64,000 nucleotides of DNA from Paenibacillus spongiae (GCF_024734895.1 NZ_CP091430.1:6652501-6716500), one strand, 5' to 3'. Shown: positions 26,696 to 36,945, counted from the stretch's first letter. Program-made: numbers and translations. Notes: generated from the letters alone by a model not told the origin.

Positions 26696-27346
26696 ATGTC
26701 CGCATTGGATTCCATCCGCAATATTTACTGTGTAGGCCGAAATTATGCGCTGCATGCCAAGGAACTAGGCAATGATGTACCCGAGCAGCCGATGATTTTC
26801 TCGAAGCCGACGCATGCCCTGCATCCGGCAGAAGGAATTCTTCGCCTTCCCGGCGGGGTCGGGGAGATCCATCATGAGCTCGAATTGGTCGTTCGCATCG
26901 GGGCGCCGTACGAGGCAGGCAGGCCGCTGGGGCAGCTGATTGACGGGATTGCGCTCGGCATTGACTGGACGGCCAGAGACGTGCAGTCGGCCTTGAAGGA
27001 GAAACGTCATCCGTGGCTGCTTGCCAAGGGCTTCAAAGGCTCCGCGGTATTGAGCGAGTTCATTCCCTACGAAGGGGACAGCCGCTTCTCGGAGCTGCAG
27101 TTCAGCTTAACGAAGAACGGAGCGACTGTTCAAGCCGGCTCGCCGGCCGAGATGATTTTCTCGATCCAAGCGCTGGTCGATTATATCGGCCTTCATTTTG
27201 GTTTGGATGCGGGGGACATCATTTATACCGGTACCCCTGCAGGCGTAGGAGCGGTGCAGGACGGCGATGTCATCGAGATGAAGCTAACGCCTCCAGGTGG
27301 CGCCGAGATATCCTTCGGTCCGCTTCGGATCGAGCTGCAGGCCTGA
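26696..27346 (+). CDS. Fumarylacetoacetate hydrolase family protein
   Basis: 216 residues from ATG at 26696 ([24 protein letters not shown]). The family pattern is intact: [13 protein letters not shown]-x-x-F-x-K-P-T, [11 protein letters not shown] (metal-binding E-x-E), [14 protein letters not shown], and the closing [19 protein letters not shown]. It probably acts as a divalent-metal acylpyruvase or C-C hydrolase in the cytosol. A -10-like TATAAT at 26663-26668 puts the transcript start near 26675, so the alternative in-frame ATG at 26675 is unlikely; AAAGGAGTGATC serves the chosen start. Confidence 0.88.
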   Translation: MSALDSIRNIYCVGRNYALHAKELGNDVPEQPMIFSKPTHALHPAEGILRLPGGVGEIHHELELVVRIGAPYEAGRPLGQLIDGIALGIDWTARDVQSALKEKRHPWLLAKGFKGSAVLSEFIPYEGDSRFSELQFSLTKNGATVQAGSPAEMIFSIQALVDYIGLHFGLDAGDIIYTGTPAGVGAVQDGDVIEMKLTPPGGAEISFGPLRIELQA

Positions 27347-27484
27347 TTCGAGACACGCAGCACGATTAAAAGGAAGCGTGTCCCGATCGAAGAAGCCGGC
27401 CGCTTCAAATTTCGCTGCATTTGCGATATCCACATGCTATAACGACCAAAAGGGCCTTACGCTGCGCGATTCCTCTTCGTACGC

Positions 27485-27640
27485 AGCTGTAACGCCCTTT
27501 TTCGCCTTATTCGGACTTGCAGCCGCTCTCGGGCTCGCACGATCCGCCCGCCTCTAGCTGTAAGTCCGTTTTTCGGTCTTACAGCTTCATATTCCGGCAC
27601 GGACCCGGCCTGTAACGCCCTTTTTTGGACTTACAGCCGG
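27485..27640. repeat. Interspersed GCTGTAACGCC/TACAGC palindromic repeat, copy B (three units)
   Basis: Three hairpin units in a row at 27485-27525, 27556-27586 and 27607-27640. The middle one is nearly perfect, AGCTGTAAG-T-CCG / CGG-T-CTTACAGCT around TTTTT. They fill the gap between two convergent genes and may serve as terminators on both strands. Confidence 0.8.
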
Positions 27641-27655
27641 CGGCACATATCTCTT

Positions 27656-30046
27656 CTAGCCGACAGTCAGCAGCGCGCGAATGAAATTCTTCATGGCCGG
27701 CGTCCCTGCAGCTTCGGACAACCAAGTCTCCAGCTTCTCCTCTTCGCCCTGGAAATACAGGTCAAGCTGACGGTTCAGCTCCATTCGGTAAGCTTCCCAG
27801 CCGTCACCATTCCCCGCCTTCTGACCAGCCAGACCCTCTCCAATCCGACCTGCCTGGCCAGCCACCGGCTTATTAGCTGCTTGGGGGTCCTTGAACTGTT
27901 CTCCCTCCTCCTGCATGTTCCGCAAGAGCTCGCTCCAATCGTTCTTCTCCGGGCCGTAACTCCGCTCCGGATATTGCTCGGCAGCTTCGATGGCCGGAAG
28001 CAGGGTCTTGTTCGAGTAAATGAGGATCGCCACATAATTGCCGACGAACCGGTGGCTGATATCCTTCTGAAGCGCCTGCTTATATCGCCCCAGCGCTTCC
28101 TCCAGCTTCCCCTGTCTCATGAGCGCCGTCGCATAGACGGACTGTTCATACTCGTTCAGCGGCACTGGGCTTACACGGAGATATTCAGCAATGGCCTCGT
28201 GATAAGCGGGCCAATCCTCTCGCTCGTAATAATAACCGGCGAGCCGGCTTAACACGGCTGCCGAAGGCCGGAGCTCCCCCAGCTTCTGCAGATAGGTCAG
28301 CGCCTCGTCCTCATACCGCTTCTCATCCATCACGGATACCTTCGCTTCCAGCATTCGGATCATCATCTGCAAGCTGTGGACATCGCCCGCGTCCTGCTCG
28401 TAGTCTTCTTTGTACGCGTCAAACGCCTCATCCATTTTGCCCTTCCGAAGCAGGTGGTCGGCCTTCGTCATCGTACGCTCTTTGATATAGAAGAAGGGCA
28501 AGTTCCCTACCGTTTCCTCCCGCAGCCGGTACCCGCCGCTCCGCGTCAGCAGACGTCCGTTCGCATCGAAGGCCTGCACGCCCCATGAGAACCGGTTTTC
28601 CGTATCGGCGAACCCAAGCAGAGGCTCTGGAGAAACCGATCGCCAATCACCGGTCTCGCCAAAGGAAATACCCGCTACCGTTTCATAGAGCTCCTCCAGC
28701 GGAATCCGGATCTGATTGCCCTTCACATGTGTACGAATCGTTGGGTGAACAGATCCATTTTTAATCGGGATCGCACCCTCCAGGTTATAATAAGCGGCAC
28801 CCTCAATCTCCTCCCAACGGAATTCGATATCGGATCCGGTCACGTTCTGCTGATTGACGGGTGACATTAGCTCAATGAGCGGCGTGAGGACGATAAGTTG
28901 CTCCGCCGAAGCAGCTCCTCCCTTCACATCAATCCAGGTGTCGGGTTCGACAGGCCAAGTATAGCCGTCGATCTGATCGTATTTAAATCCGAGGAAGATT
29001 TGGTAGCTTCCTTCAAGAACGCCCCGGAAGGAGAAGCTTCCATCCGCTCCGGTTACGGTTTGATAAGGCTCGCCTTCGAGCACACTGTGGTTCACCGCTT
29101 CCCGCTGCCGCAAGAAAACGGCAACCCCCGGCATCGGCGTTCCATCGCTGCGCTTGACCGTTCCCGAGACTTCAGATACTTCGCCCCCTTGCTTCAGCAC
29201 CCGCTCCAGTTCGTCTCGAAGCATCGTCAGCTGCTCCGCCATCAGCGACAGAGGAGCTTCCTTCCCCAGGAAGTCCTTCGTGACCTCCTCCCAAAATTGC
29301 TTTTCCTCCTTAACCTGCCGCTTAACCTGAGCGAGCGCCTCCTTCAAATTCCCTTCGCTCATCAGCAGCTGGGCCCGGATCCGAACGATCTCGCCGTTCA
29401 GATGCGTATCCGAAGCCGCATACGCTTTCGTCAGCCGGTCCAATGTCTCCAGTGCGGCGGCCTTATCGTCCTGTTCCGCGAGCAGCTTGGCCTGCGCCAG
29501 CCAAATTTCTTTCACGTAATAATTATCGTGCGAGGGAGCATCGTTTATCCGCTTATTGGCAAGTTCCAGCTGCTCAATCGCCTTATCCGGCTGCCCGTAA
29601 TTTCCGTAATAGAAGGCAACCTGTTTGGCTGCCCGCACATAATAGCCGTCGACCGGACCACCCTCTACGTACTGCTCCAGATAAGGCAGCCTCTCGGCCC
29701 AGCTTAACGGGTCTTTCAAGCTGTGCTCACCCGTGACGCCTCCTCCGCTTTGCGTGAATCCGGGGCCTACAGTTAGATCGACATCCCTTACAATCGACTC
29801 GGCCCCATTTTCGATGATATAGTCGCGAATTAACAACCACTTCTGTTTGTCATTCTTAGGATGAGCGAGAGCTTCCAGCAGCTCCGCCTTACTGCCGATC
29901 CCGTCCGTCCCTTCCGCAGGCTGCCCCCCTGCGGCAAGGTGTCTCCATTGCGGAAGAAGCACGTTGTCCGTTAGCAGAATCAGGGCGCCGAGAGCGAGAA
30001 GCGTCAGCACGAGATGCTTTACTTTAACCTTTATTTTCATCTTCAT
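27656..30046 (-). CDS. Membrane-anchored TPR protein with carboxypeptidase-regulatory-like domain
   Basis: 796 residues from ATG at 30046 (MKMKIKVKVKHLVLTLLALG). One N-terminal membrane helix, then outside the cell: a TPR-like helical region (about 100-260), a CarboxypepD_reg-like beta sandwich (VSGTVKRSDGTPMPGVAVFL to GSYQIFLGF), an Fn3-like part (LMSPVNQQNVTGSDIEFRWEE) and a second TPR array up to the C-terminus. The start overlaps the upstream gene end by about 20 bases. The ECF sigma factor and its partner precede it, so this large sensor-like or envelope protein belongs to that signalling operon. Precise function unknown. Confidence 0.85.
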   Translation of the reverse strand: MKMKIKVKVKHLVLTLLALGALILLTDNVLLPQWRHLAAGGQPAEGTDGIGSKAELLEALAHPKNDKQKWLLIRDYIIENGAESIVRDVDLTVGPGFTQSGGGVTGEHSLKDPLSWAERLPYLEQYVEGGPVDGYYVRAAKQVAFYYGNYGQPDKAIEQLELANKRINDAPSHDNYYVKEIWLAQAKLLAEQDDKAAALETLDRLTKAYAASDTHLNGEIVRIRAQLLMSEGNLKEALAQVKRQVKEEKQFWEEVTKDFLGKEAPLSLMAEQLTMLRDELERVLKQGGEVSEVSGTVKRSDGTPMPGVAVFLRQREAVNHSVLEGEPYQTVTGADGSFSFRGVLEGSYQIFLGFKYDQIDGYTWPVEPDTWIDVKGGAASAEQLIVLTPLIELMSPVNQQNVTGSDIEFRWEEIEGAAYYNLEGAIPIKNGSVHPTIRTHVKGNQIRIPLEELYETVAGISFGETGDWRSVSPEPLLGFADTENRFSWGVQAFDANGRLLTRSGGYRLREETVGNLPFFYIKERTMTKADHLLRKGKMDEAFDAYKEDYEQDAGDVHSLQMMIRMLEAKVSVMDEKRYEDEALTYLQKLGELRPSAAVLSRLAGYYYEREDWPAYHEAIAEYLRVSPVPLNEYEQSVYATALMRQGKLEEALGRYKQALQKDISHRFVGNYVAILIYSNKTLLPAIEAAEQYPERSYGPEKNDWSELLRNMQEEGEQFKDPQAANKPVAGQAGRIGEGLAGQKAGNGDGWEAYRMELNRQLDLYFQGEEEKLETWLSEAAGTPAMKNFIRALLTVG

Positions 30047-30362
30047 GCTTCCGCACGGCCTCCTCGTAAACATCCTTCCAATACGTATTGCCCCCGGCCT
30101 CGATCAGTTCCCGGCCGGCCAATTGGATCTCCCCTTCCGTGGACGAATCATCCGGCTGAAGCGAGGCGGCCCAGAATAATAGAAGCGCGGCAGCCGCTCC
30201 GATAGGCAGAAGCGGAAGCTCCAATTCCTTATTCCAGAAGGCCGACGCTTTGTCTCGCCATGTCCGGGGATGCGTCCGATTCCGCACGCGGGCATGCCCG
30301 GTAAATTTAATCTCCGCGAGCTCTTCGTCCAGCCGCGATTTAATCCCTTGCTCATCCGTCAT
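30024..30362 (-). CDS. Small single-span membrane protein, probable anti-sigma factor
   Basis: 112 residues. A basic cytosolic N-terminal half (about 1-50, rich in Arg/Lys/His) is followed by one membrane helix (LLPIGAAAALLLFWAASL) and a short outer tail. The start ATGA overlaps the stop of the ECF sigma factor gene, and the stop overlaps the start of the TPR protein gene, the normal arrangement of sigma/anti-sigma operons. No zinc anti-sigma (H-x3-C-x2-C) motif is present, so the identification rests on layout, not on sequence. Confidence 0.7.
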   Translation of the reverse strand: MTDEQGIKSRLDEELAEIKFTGHARVRNRTHPRTWRDKASAFWNKELELPLLPIGAAAALLLFWAASLQPDDSSTEGEIQLAGRELIEAGGNTYWKDVYEEAVRKHEDENKG

Positions 30363-30928
30363 GGCTCATAGCCTCCTCCTTCTTCGAGCAGCTTCCGCAG
30401 CTGAAGCCGCCCCCTGGTCAATCTTGCCTTGATTGTATTCTCGTTCGCTCCGGTGTGGGATGCGATCTCCCGTATACTCAGTTCGTTATAATAATAGAGC
30501 GTAATCGCTTCCCGATAGATGTAATCCAGCCGATGCACCGCATCGCTCAACCTCTCATTGCGCCAGCGCTGCATCACCTGCAGCTCCGGATCCGGGTGAT
30601 GTTCCTCCACGTGGTCTTCCATCCTCGCAAAAGGAAGCAGATTCCTCCATCCCCATGTCCGCTGCCTCATCCGGCACCGATTGATGACGATTCGGGTGAG
30701 CCAGCTCTTCAGCTGTTCCTCTTCGCGGAGCTGTCCGATCTTGTGAAAGGCGGTGACGAACGTATCCTGAACCGCCTCCTCAGCCGATTGCAAATCTTTA
30801 AGCAGCAGGAAGGCTGTCCGAAGCAAATAGTCGCCATATTGCCCCATGAGTGCTTGAAGCGCGGCTTCATCTTTATCTTTTAAGCCATGCACGACATTCA
30901 GGCCGCTCCCCCCTCTCTCTCTGGACAT
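30359..30928 (-). CDS. ECF-type RNA polymerase sigma factor
   Basis: 189 residues from ATG at 30928. Region 2 reads YLLRTAFLLLKDLQSAEEAVQDTFVTAFHKIGQLREEEQLKSWLTRIVINRCR and region 4 reads YREAITLYYYNELSIREIASHTGANENTIKARLTRGRLQLRKLL, both complete. It should direct RNA polymerase to a small set of promoters, one probably its own. A GTG further in (VVHGLKDKDE) behind GGGGGGAG is an alternative start. First gene of a three-gene operon with overlapping ends. Confidence 0.9.
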   Translation of the reverse strand: MSRERGGSGLNVVHGLKDKDEAALQALMGQYGDYLLRTAFLLLKDLQSAEEAVQDTFVTAFHKIGQLREEEQLKSWLTRIVINRCRMRQRTWGWRNLLPFARMEDHVEEHHPDPELQVMQRWRNERLSDAVHRLDYIYREAITLYYYNELSIREIASHTGANENTIKARLTRGRLQLRKLLEEGGGYEP

Positions 30929-31228
30929 AAGATGCCATCCAATGGAATTAAGTTGCAGCGATTTCAAATTTCTTTGCATTCCATTCAATATGACAGCTAT
31001 ATGGATCGAAATCCTGCGAACAATGGCGCGCACCAGCGCTTCTCCAGGGTCATTCCATATGCATCTCTTTATATCTTTCTTTTTATTCGTTCACTATATA
31101 GGTAATCGCTCGCGAATACATCAAAGTTCAACAAAATATAACAAATCATGCCAATAAAAATAAGCATAAATACCCATGAAGGTGTATAATAGGACAAATG
31201 TCTGGGGAATTCAATGGGAGGGAAGGCC

Positions 31229-32980
31229 ATGGCGAAATCAAGGCGCGGATTAAAACTGACGATACGATCCAAGCTGCTGCTTGTATCCTTATTAATGCTT
31301 CTTATACCGGTATCCGTATTGGGCATCATCAGCTATAATGTCGCAAAATCCGAATCCGATGAATTGATTAAGAAAGATTTGAGCAACACGGTGAAGATGG
31401 GCCTCGAAATAACGGCGGTCTATGAGGCCGCGGTCGAGAAGGGAACGATGTCGGAGAAGGAAGCTCAGGAGGAAGTCAAACAGATTTTGCTTGGGCTGAA
31501 GACCGGAGATACCCGCACCATTAATCCTCATATCGATCTCGGAAAGCACGGATACTTCTATGTCATCGATACGAAGGGAACCTTGCTCGCCCACCCTCTG
31601 CTTGAAGGGCAGAACATCATGGACAAGAAGACGAGCAGCGGATTCTATTACATACAGGATTTAGTGAAAAAGGCGCAGGACGGCGGGGGCTTCACAACAT
31701 ACGACTGGCCGCTGCCGGATTCGACGAAGGAAGCCGAGAAAATTACATACGCCGAGATCAGCCCGAAGTGGGGCTGGATTGTGGCAGGCGGCTCTTATAT
31801 GCAGGACTATACTTCAGGGCAGACCCGCATTCTGAATACGATCCTCATTACGTTAATCAGCTGCTGGGCTGTCGGCGGACTTATCATTACCTTATTCAGC
31901 CTGCATATCTCGAGACCGCTTCGCAAGCTTGCCGATCATGCCGGGCAGCTCGCTACCGGCGATCTGCGTACGGAAGAGCTTCGCGTGCGCAACAAGGATG
32001 AAATCGGAGAGCTCGCCGTTTCATTCACATCGATGAATGGAAGCTTGCGGGAGATGGCATCCGGGCTGTTAACGGGCGCGGATTCGCTCTCGTCCGCTTC
32101 CATCGATCTGAATGCCTCCATCGATCAAACGACTCAAGCGACGAATGCGATCTCCGTTTCCGTCGAGAACGTGGTCGCCAGCAGCTCCGCGCAAGAAAAG
32201 CGGATCAAAGATAGCGCAATTGCCATGGAAGAAATGTCGGTCGGCATTCAACGCGTCGCGTCCACCTCGTCGACCGCCTACGACGCTTCGACGCTGACCT
32301 TGAAGGAAGCGGAACAAGGGAACCGTCTCATCGTCCAATCCGCGGAGCAGATGAATACGGTACGGGCAACCGTCGGCGACATCGCCTCCATTGTAGCCGC
32401 GCTTGGCAAACGCTCGCAGGAAATTGGCGAGATTGTATCGGTCATGACCGATATATCAACGCAAACCAACCTGCTTGCCTTGAATGCCTCCATCGAGGCT
32501 GCACGGGCGGGCGAGCAAGGCAAAGGGTTCGCGGTCGTTGCCGGAGAAGTGCGGAAGCTGGCGGAGCGTTCCCGCGAATCGGCTCAACAGGTTGCCGATC
32601 TCATTATTACGATCCAGGGGAATATCGAACAGGCGGCTGCCGCAATGGACAAGGGCGAGCACGAAGTGGTCCAGGGGGTTGAATCGATCGAGCATAGCGG
32701 AGAAGCGTTCCGGCGGATTCTAATCGCGACCCGAAGCGTTGTGAGTCAAGTTCAGGAGGCTTCCGCGGCGGCGGAACAGATGACAGCCGGCTCGCAGGAA
32801 ATCGCCGCCGCTCTGCAGGAGGTACGCCACGTCTCCGTTCAAGCCAGTCAGCTGGCACAGCAGATTTCGGCTTCGACCGAAGAACAGCTGGCTTCCATGG
32901 AAGAGATCAGCGCCTCGGCTCAATCTCTGCGTTCCATGTCGAATGATATGCAGTCGTTAGCTCACCGATTCAAGCTGTAA
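31229..32980 (+). CDS. Methyl-accepting chemotaxis protein with Cache sensor
   Basis: 583 residues from ATG at 31229, after GGGAGGGAAGGCC. Membrane helix at about 13-37, an extracytoplasmic single-Cache-like domain ([37 protein letters not shown]), a second helix near 205-228, a HAMP domain ([20 protein letters not shown]) and a long signalling coil with the conserved tip [42 protein letters not shown]. It reports small-molecule ligands to CheA/CheW. Divergent from the sigma-factor operon. Confidence 0.93.
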   Translation: MAKSRRGLKLTIRSKLLLVSLLMLLIPVSVLGIISYNVAKSESDELIKKDLSNTVKMGLEITAVYEAAVEKGTMSEKEAQEEVKQILLGLKTGDTRTINPHIDLGKHGYFYVIDTKGTLLAHPLLEGQNIMDKKTSSGFYYIQDLVKKAQDGGGFTTYDWPLPDSTKEAEKITYAEISPKWGWIVAGGSYMQDYTSGQTRILNTILITLISCWAVGGLIITLFSLHISRPLRKLADHAGQLATGDLRTEELRVRNKDEIGELAVSFTSMNGSLREMASGLLTGADSLSSASIDLNASIDQTTQATNAISVSVENVVASSSAQEKRIKDSAIAMEEMSVGIQRVASTSSTAYDASTLTLKEAEQGNRLIVQSAEQMNTVRATVGDIASIVAALGKRSQEIGEIVSVMTDISTQTNLLALNASIEAARAGEQGKGFAVVAGEVRKLAERSRESAQQVADLIITIQGNIEQAAAAMDKGEHEVVQGVESIEHSGEAFRRILIATRSVVSQVQEASAAAEQMTAGSQEIAAALQEVRHVSVQASQLAQQISASTEEQLASMEEISASAQSLRSMSNDMQSLAHRFKL

Positions 32981-33071
32981 CGGATGATTCCGGCTTGCGC
33001 CTCCCTCTCCAAGCGCAAGCGGCAGCCGGCACGCAGAGCTATATACCGTGGGCGCTGCAGCCCCTCATATT

Positions 33072-33112
33072 GCCCGTATCGAGGCCTGTTCCGGCGGACG
33101 TACGGGCTTTTT
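33072..33112 (+). terminator. Intrinsic terminator
   Basis: GCCCGTA (33072-33078) pairs with TACGGGC (33101-33107) followed by TTTTT, after the chemoreceptor gene. Confidence 0.75.
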
Positions 33113-33269
33113 CTATGATAGATGTTCTTACATAAGCACACAAAATAATGCTATATTCATTCCCCGCCCTTCTGCGATAAAATAGTAACAGATGGAATCG
33201 ATACATATGAAGATGTATATGAGATACCTGTTAACCATACTGATGCATGCTTTAAGGAGATGAAATGTG

Positions 33270-34106
33270 ATGAGATTAGGCGGCCCGCTGTTTGAAAACG
33301 TTTCCGATCCGGCGCAATGGATTGAAGCGCTGCAGCGTCAGGGCTATACCGCTGCTTATTGTCCGGAATTGGATGTGGAGGATGAGCCGGTTCTCCAAGC
33401 TTATGTCGATGCCGCACGCGAGGCGAATATCGTGATCGCCGAGGTGGGCGCCTGGAGCAATCCAATCAGCCCGGACGACGAGATAAGAAGCAAAGCAATC
33501 GCTTACTGCAAGCAGCGGCTCGCTCTAGCCGACCGCGTCGGCGCGCGGTGCTGCGTCAATATCGCGGGATCCCGCTCCTCCCGCTGGGCGGGCCCCCATC
33601 CGGATAATTTATCAGCCGATACATTCGCCCTCATTGTCGACACGGTTCGCGAAATTATTGACAGCGTTAAGCCGACGAGGAGCTTCTACGCCCTGGAGAC
33701 GATGCAGTGGGTTTTCCCTGACTCGGCCGACAATTATGTCCGGCTAGTCCACGCGATCGATCGGCCGCAGTTTGCCGTACATCTCGATCCGGTCAATCTC
33801 ATATCCAGTCCGCAGCTGTACTTCAACAACGCCGCCTTGATTAAGGAATGCTTCGACAAGCTCGGCCCCTACATCAAGAGCTGTCATGCGAAAGATCTGC
33901 TGCTCGACGACACGCTGACCGTGATTCATCTCGATGAAACCATTCCCGGGAAGGGCGCTTTGCATTATCCGACTTTTCTGCGTGAATTGAGCAAGCTCGA
34001 TCCGGATACCCCCTTAATGCTGGAGCATCTGTCCACCCCCGAGGATTATAAGGCAGCTGCCGCATATATCCGTTCGGCGGCCCGCGATTTGGAACTACAG
34101 GCGTAA
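33270..34106 (+). CDS. Sugar phosphate isomerase/epimerase (xylose-isomerase-like TIM barrel)
   Basis: 278 residues. The barrel shows QGYTAAYCPELD, VIAEVGAWSNP, CCVNIAGSRSSRWAGPHPDN, FYALETMQWVFPDS, FAVHLDPVNLISSP, IKSCHAKDLLL and LMLEHLSTPEDYKAA, placing the expected metal ligands (Glu, Asp, His, Glu) in the right order. The substrate is unknown. AAGGAGATGAAATGTG fits either ATG at 33270 or GTG at 33267. It stands alone between the chemoreceptor and a secreted protein gene. Confidence 0.87.
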   Translation: MRLGGPLFENVSDPAQWIEALQRQGYTAAYCPELDVEDEPVLQAYVDAAREANIVIAEVGAWSNPISPDDEIRSKAIAYCKQRLALADRVGARCCVNIAGSRSSRWAGPHPDNLSADTFALIVDTVREIIDSVKPTRSFYALETMQWVFPDSADNYVRLVHAIDRPQFAVHLDPVNLISSPQLYFNNAALIKECFDKLGPYIKSCHAKDLLLDDTLTVIHLDETIPGKGALHYPTFLRELSKLDPDTPLMLEHLSTPEDYKAAAAYIRSAARDLELQA

Positions 34107-34254
34107 GTGCCAGAGAGCGCCATTTTTTCAGAGATACGATGCAGAATGAACGAAAAGAAAGATACTATTTTTCAAAATAATAGCCTTTACAACACAACCT
34201 TTGCCGATTTGGAAGGTATAACCTCTTATTAGAATAAATGGGAGGTTGCGTGTC

Positions 34255-34818
34255 ATGAAAGTACGGGTTGGCGTCATTCTGCTCATCCTCTGTCTATGGG
34301 GCGGGTCGCTGCTTTATGCCATGTCGAACGATATCAAAATATTCGTGAACAACTCCGAACAGAGCAGCAAGGCCGTCGAGATCGACGGGAAGGTCTACGT
34401 TCCCTTGAATCAGCTCTCCAATGAGCAGCAGGTCATGCTGAAGTGGGATGAGGAACAGAATAAACTTAACATCTACAAGCCTAATGTTCATTTAACGACA
34501 CTCTCAACCAAGGGCGCTTTCGGCGATGTACCCAAAGGCACGCATCCGATCAGTGTATTGGCGCAAGTAGACAATCTGAGGACAGACATCGCCGAACTGA
34601 AAATTACAATTACAAGCCCCCAGAATAAAGAAAAGCTGATTCAATCTCTGGATACGCGGGGCTCCAAGGACAGTTCCAAGGAAAACTTCTGGTTTCTAAC
34701 GGATACGACCGAATATAATTTTGATAAAGCCGGGAACTACTATGTTCGCTTATATATGAAGCCAACCTTCTCCAAGGAATGGTTTCTCGTCTCCGAGAAA
34801 CAGATTATATCGAAGTAG
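34255..34818 (+). CDS. Secreted protein with copper-amine-oxidase-N-like stalk domain
   Basis: 187 residues from ATG at 34255, after GGGAGGTTGCGTGTC. Signal peptide (VGVILLILCLWGGSLLYAM), then IKIFVNNSEQSSKAVEIDGKVYVPLNQL, the pattern of the Cu_amine_oxidN1 surface module of Firmicutes, and a C-terminal Ig-like half (PISVLAQVDNLRTDIAELKITITSP). Probably cell-surface located. The gene opens the AT-richer part of the window. Confidence 0.78.
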   Translation: MKVRVGVILLILCLWGGSLLYAMSNDIKIFVNNSEQSSKAVEIDGKVYVPLNQLSNEQQVMLKWDEEQNKLNIYKPNVHLTTLSTKGAFGDVPKGTHPISVLAQVDNLRTDIAELKITITSPQNKEKLIQSLDTRGSKDSSKENFWFLTDTTEYNFDKAGNYYVRLYMKPTFSKEWFLVSEKQIISK

Positions 34819-34829
34819 CGCTCTGCGAG

Positions 34830-35175
34830 CGGTCCACCTATATTGTCAAAATGAAGATGGCAGCTATGAACCGTGATTATGCCGATATCAACCTTCGTGC
34901 CGCAGTCAATATTCCGACCTTCAACCCGTCACCCAATATAGACTGGTAGTACAGCACCCGGGTGTACAAAGATGGTAAGGTTGCCTTAACGGGCAAGCAT
35001 GGTGCTTATCCTGCTCACGGGATCTAGAAATAGGCCGATTCCAATTACCCATTAGCGCTTCATAGGTATGACCTACGTGATTACGGCGAGAATGTTTATA
35101 CGGGTTTGATTACATTCAATCAGAATATAAATGTTGTTAAAGGATATACAAGCGAACGATCAGGTTCCCTCTAGG
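34830..35175 (+). pseudogene. Decayed secreted-protein gene fragment (DUF3238-like, tentative)
   Basis: One frame reads as coding-like protein for about 115 codons (DINLRAAVNIPTFNPSPNIDW, YSTRVYKDGKVALTGKHGAY, YDLRDYGENVYTGLITFNQN) but is interrupted by at least three stops (about 34948, 35024 and 35030). The P-N-I-D-W and D-G-K-V-x-L-T-G-K-H-x-x-x-P words recall DUF3238 proteins, a weak identification. A strong terminator overlaps its end. Confidence 0.55.
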
Positions 35176-35197
35176 GATACCTGATCGTTCGCTTTTT
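35151..35197 (+). terminator. Strong intrinsic terminator
   Basis: A 14-bp perfect stem, AGCGAACGATCAGG with its complement at 35180-35193, then TTTT. It marks the end of a formerly active transcription unit around the decayed gene. Confidence 0.9.
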
Positions 35198-35375
35198 ATT
35201 AACAGTGTTTTGTACAGATGTATTGCTGGGCGAGAGTTAACGGAGAACCATATCCATAAAAAAATAAAAGTAACTAACGTGGTAAAGATAAATTACACCG
35301 TTTGATGGCTTCGTATGACCTATCAAATTATTCGTTCCACTATAATTGAAATATCCAATAATTGGTTGAATTATC

Positions 35376-35416
35376 CTGCCAGTTACTTGAATGAACAAAA
35401 GAGGAGCTGCCGCGAT
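35376..35416. repeat. CTGCC-GTTA dispersed repeat, copy 1 (divergent)
   Basis: CTGCCAGTTACTTGAATGAA followed by GAGCTGCCGCG and then CCCATTAGCTTAA; the most diverged of four related copies in 35.4-40.4 kb. The rest of the 340 bases before the next gene shows nothing recognisable. Confidence 0.5.
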
Positions 35417-35542
35417 TCCCCATTAGCTTAACCAGCTGATCTAGACCAGAGACCAGATGAAAGTCTAGACTATGGCCAATACCTGGACGATATCTCTTTT
35501 TGTACACTAAGAATATCAAAAATTATGAGGAGGATTAATCTT

Positions 35543-36736
35543 ATGCTGAGAGCAATCAGCTATTCTATCCTTGCCGTTGTTTTGGCAACCGGCACTTTTG
35601 CAAAGCCCTTTCCTTCTTCTGCAGCTCCCCAAGATACGTCTAGCAAGACGGCCCTAGCACCTGCAGAAAATGTTCTCCCCCCATTGGATCTTGGAGCCGC
35701 ACGCAAAGTGATGTCTGATTTACCAAACTCGAAAGCCACAGCTGCCTTAGTCTATGTGGGTACCCCAACAGACAGCTGGATGGGAGCATCTGGAGTATCG
35801 GATATCATTTCCAACTCATCTGCACGGGCCGATGGAAGGTTTCGCATAGGTAGCCTCACCAAGGTTTTTACCGCAGCTGTCGTGCTGCAGCTCGTCTCCG
35901 AGCAGAAGGTAGATTTGAATCAGTCTATCCAGCATTATTTACCCGGTTTGTTACCCGCTGAATACCCACCTGTTCAAGTCGGTCAACTGCTCAATCACAC
36001 GAGCGGTCTGCCAAGTCCTGACCGACCGGAAAATGTGAGTGAAGAAGAAATGCGGTACAAAAATTGGACACCACAGGAGCTCGTCAAGTTGGCTTTCAGT
36101 CAACCGATGGAATTTACGCCCGGCACTAAACAGCACTATCTTAATATAAATTATATTCTTGCAGGCATGTTAATTGAGAAAGTGACCGGTAACCCTTATG
36201 AAGTTGAGGTCCAATCCCGGATCGTGCAGCCGTTAGACCTGTACAATACTTACCTACCAGGAAGTGACATTCGAATCGTTGGCACACATGCTCATGGATA
36301 CCAGGCAGTCCAACTAGGTGGCAAAACCGAGCTGGTGGACGTTACGGAAGGAAGTCAGTCTTTCACTTGGGCCGCAGGCGAGATCATCTCTACAACAAAT
36401 GATCTCAATGTATTTATGTCAGCTTTGTTTAGCGGTAATGTGGTAAATAAAGATGAGTTGGAGCATATGTTCACAGTGCCAGACGTTCCAGCATGGAATA
36501 AAGACGATAAGGATGTAGGAATGGCGACGCTAAGCATGGGCATGATGCGGACGGAGATCAAGGGTATCACCTTCTGGGGCAAGACTGGAGCGAGACCGGG
36601 GTATGCCAATGGTATGTTTGCCACCCGAGACCTGCAGCGAAAAGTAGTTTACTCAGTAAATTCGACCGATGCCAAGGGCTCCGATCAAAATCAGTTGGGT
36701 ATCAAAATCGGAATGGCTGCTTTCGGGTTAAAGTAA
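35543..36736 (+). CDS. Secreted serine hydrolase of the beta-lactamase/class C family
   Basis: 397 residues from ATG at 35543, after GAGGAGGATTAATCTT, with a signal peptide. Active-site motifs of the class C/AmpH group: S-x-x-K in RIGSLTKVFTAAVVLQL, Y-x-N in HYLNINYILAGMLIEKVTG, and K-T-G in WGKTGARPG. Members act as D-alanyl-D-alanine carboxypeptidases, esterases or peptidases; whether it degrades beta-lactams cannot be said. The gene is AT-richer than the 0-34 kb genes. Confidence 0.9.
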   Translation: MLRAISYSILAVVLATGTFAKPFPSSAAPQDTSSKTALAPAENVLPPLDLGAARKVMSDLPNSKATAALVYVGTPTDSWMGASGVSDIISNSSARADGRFRIGSLTKVFTAAVVLQLVSEQKVDLNQSIQHYLPGLLPAEYPPVQVGQLLNHTSGLPSPDRPENVSEEEMRYKNWTPQELVKLAFSQPMEFTPGTKQHYLNINYILAGMLIEKVTGNPYEVEVQSRIVQPLDLYNTYLPGSDIRIVGTHAHGYQAVQLGGKTELVDVTEGSQSFTWAAGEIISTTNDLNVFMSALFSGNVVNKDELEHMFTVPDVPAWNKDDKDVGMATLSMGMMRTEIKGITFWGKTGARPGYANGMFATRDLQRKVVYSVNSTDAKGSDQNQLGIKIGMAAFGLK

Positions 36737-36756
36737 GATCCAGTATTACCGTCAAT

Positions 36757-36800
36757 AAAAATAGGCTGCCAATTATAAACACAATCGGCAGCCTATTTTT
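36757..36800. terminator. Intrinsic terminator
   Basis: A 14-bp perfect stem AAAAATAGGCTGCC / GGCAGCCTATTTTT followed by ATTTTTT. Confidence 0.88.
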
Positions 36801-36855
36801 ATTTTTTAGGGATAACACCACAATTGCAGCAACCAGTGCAAACGCATGCAAATAG

Positions 36856-36945
36856 CTGCCAGTTACTTCAACGGAATTAGCAGCCAGCCGATCGTTCTTG
36901 CCAGGTGCTTTCGTATCTATATTGCGCTATCGTATCCGTTAGCTC
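36856..36945. repeat. CTGCC-GTTA dispersed repeat, copy 2
   Basis: Starts CTGCCAGTTACTTCAACGGA and ends near ATTGCGCTATCGTATCCGTT; the end words are shared with copy 4 and the start words with copies 3 and 4. Confidence 0.6.
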
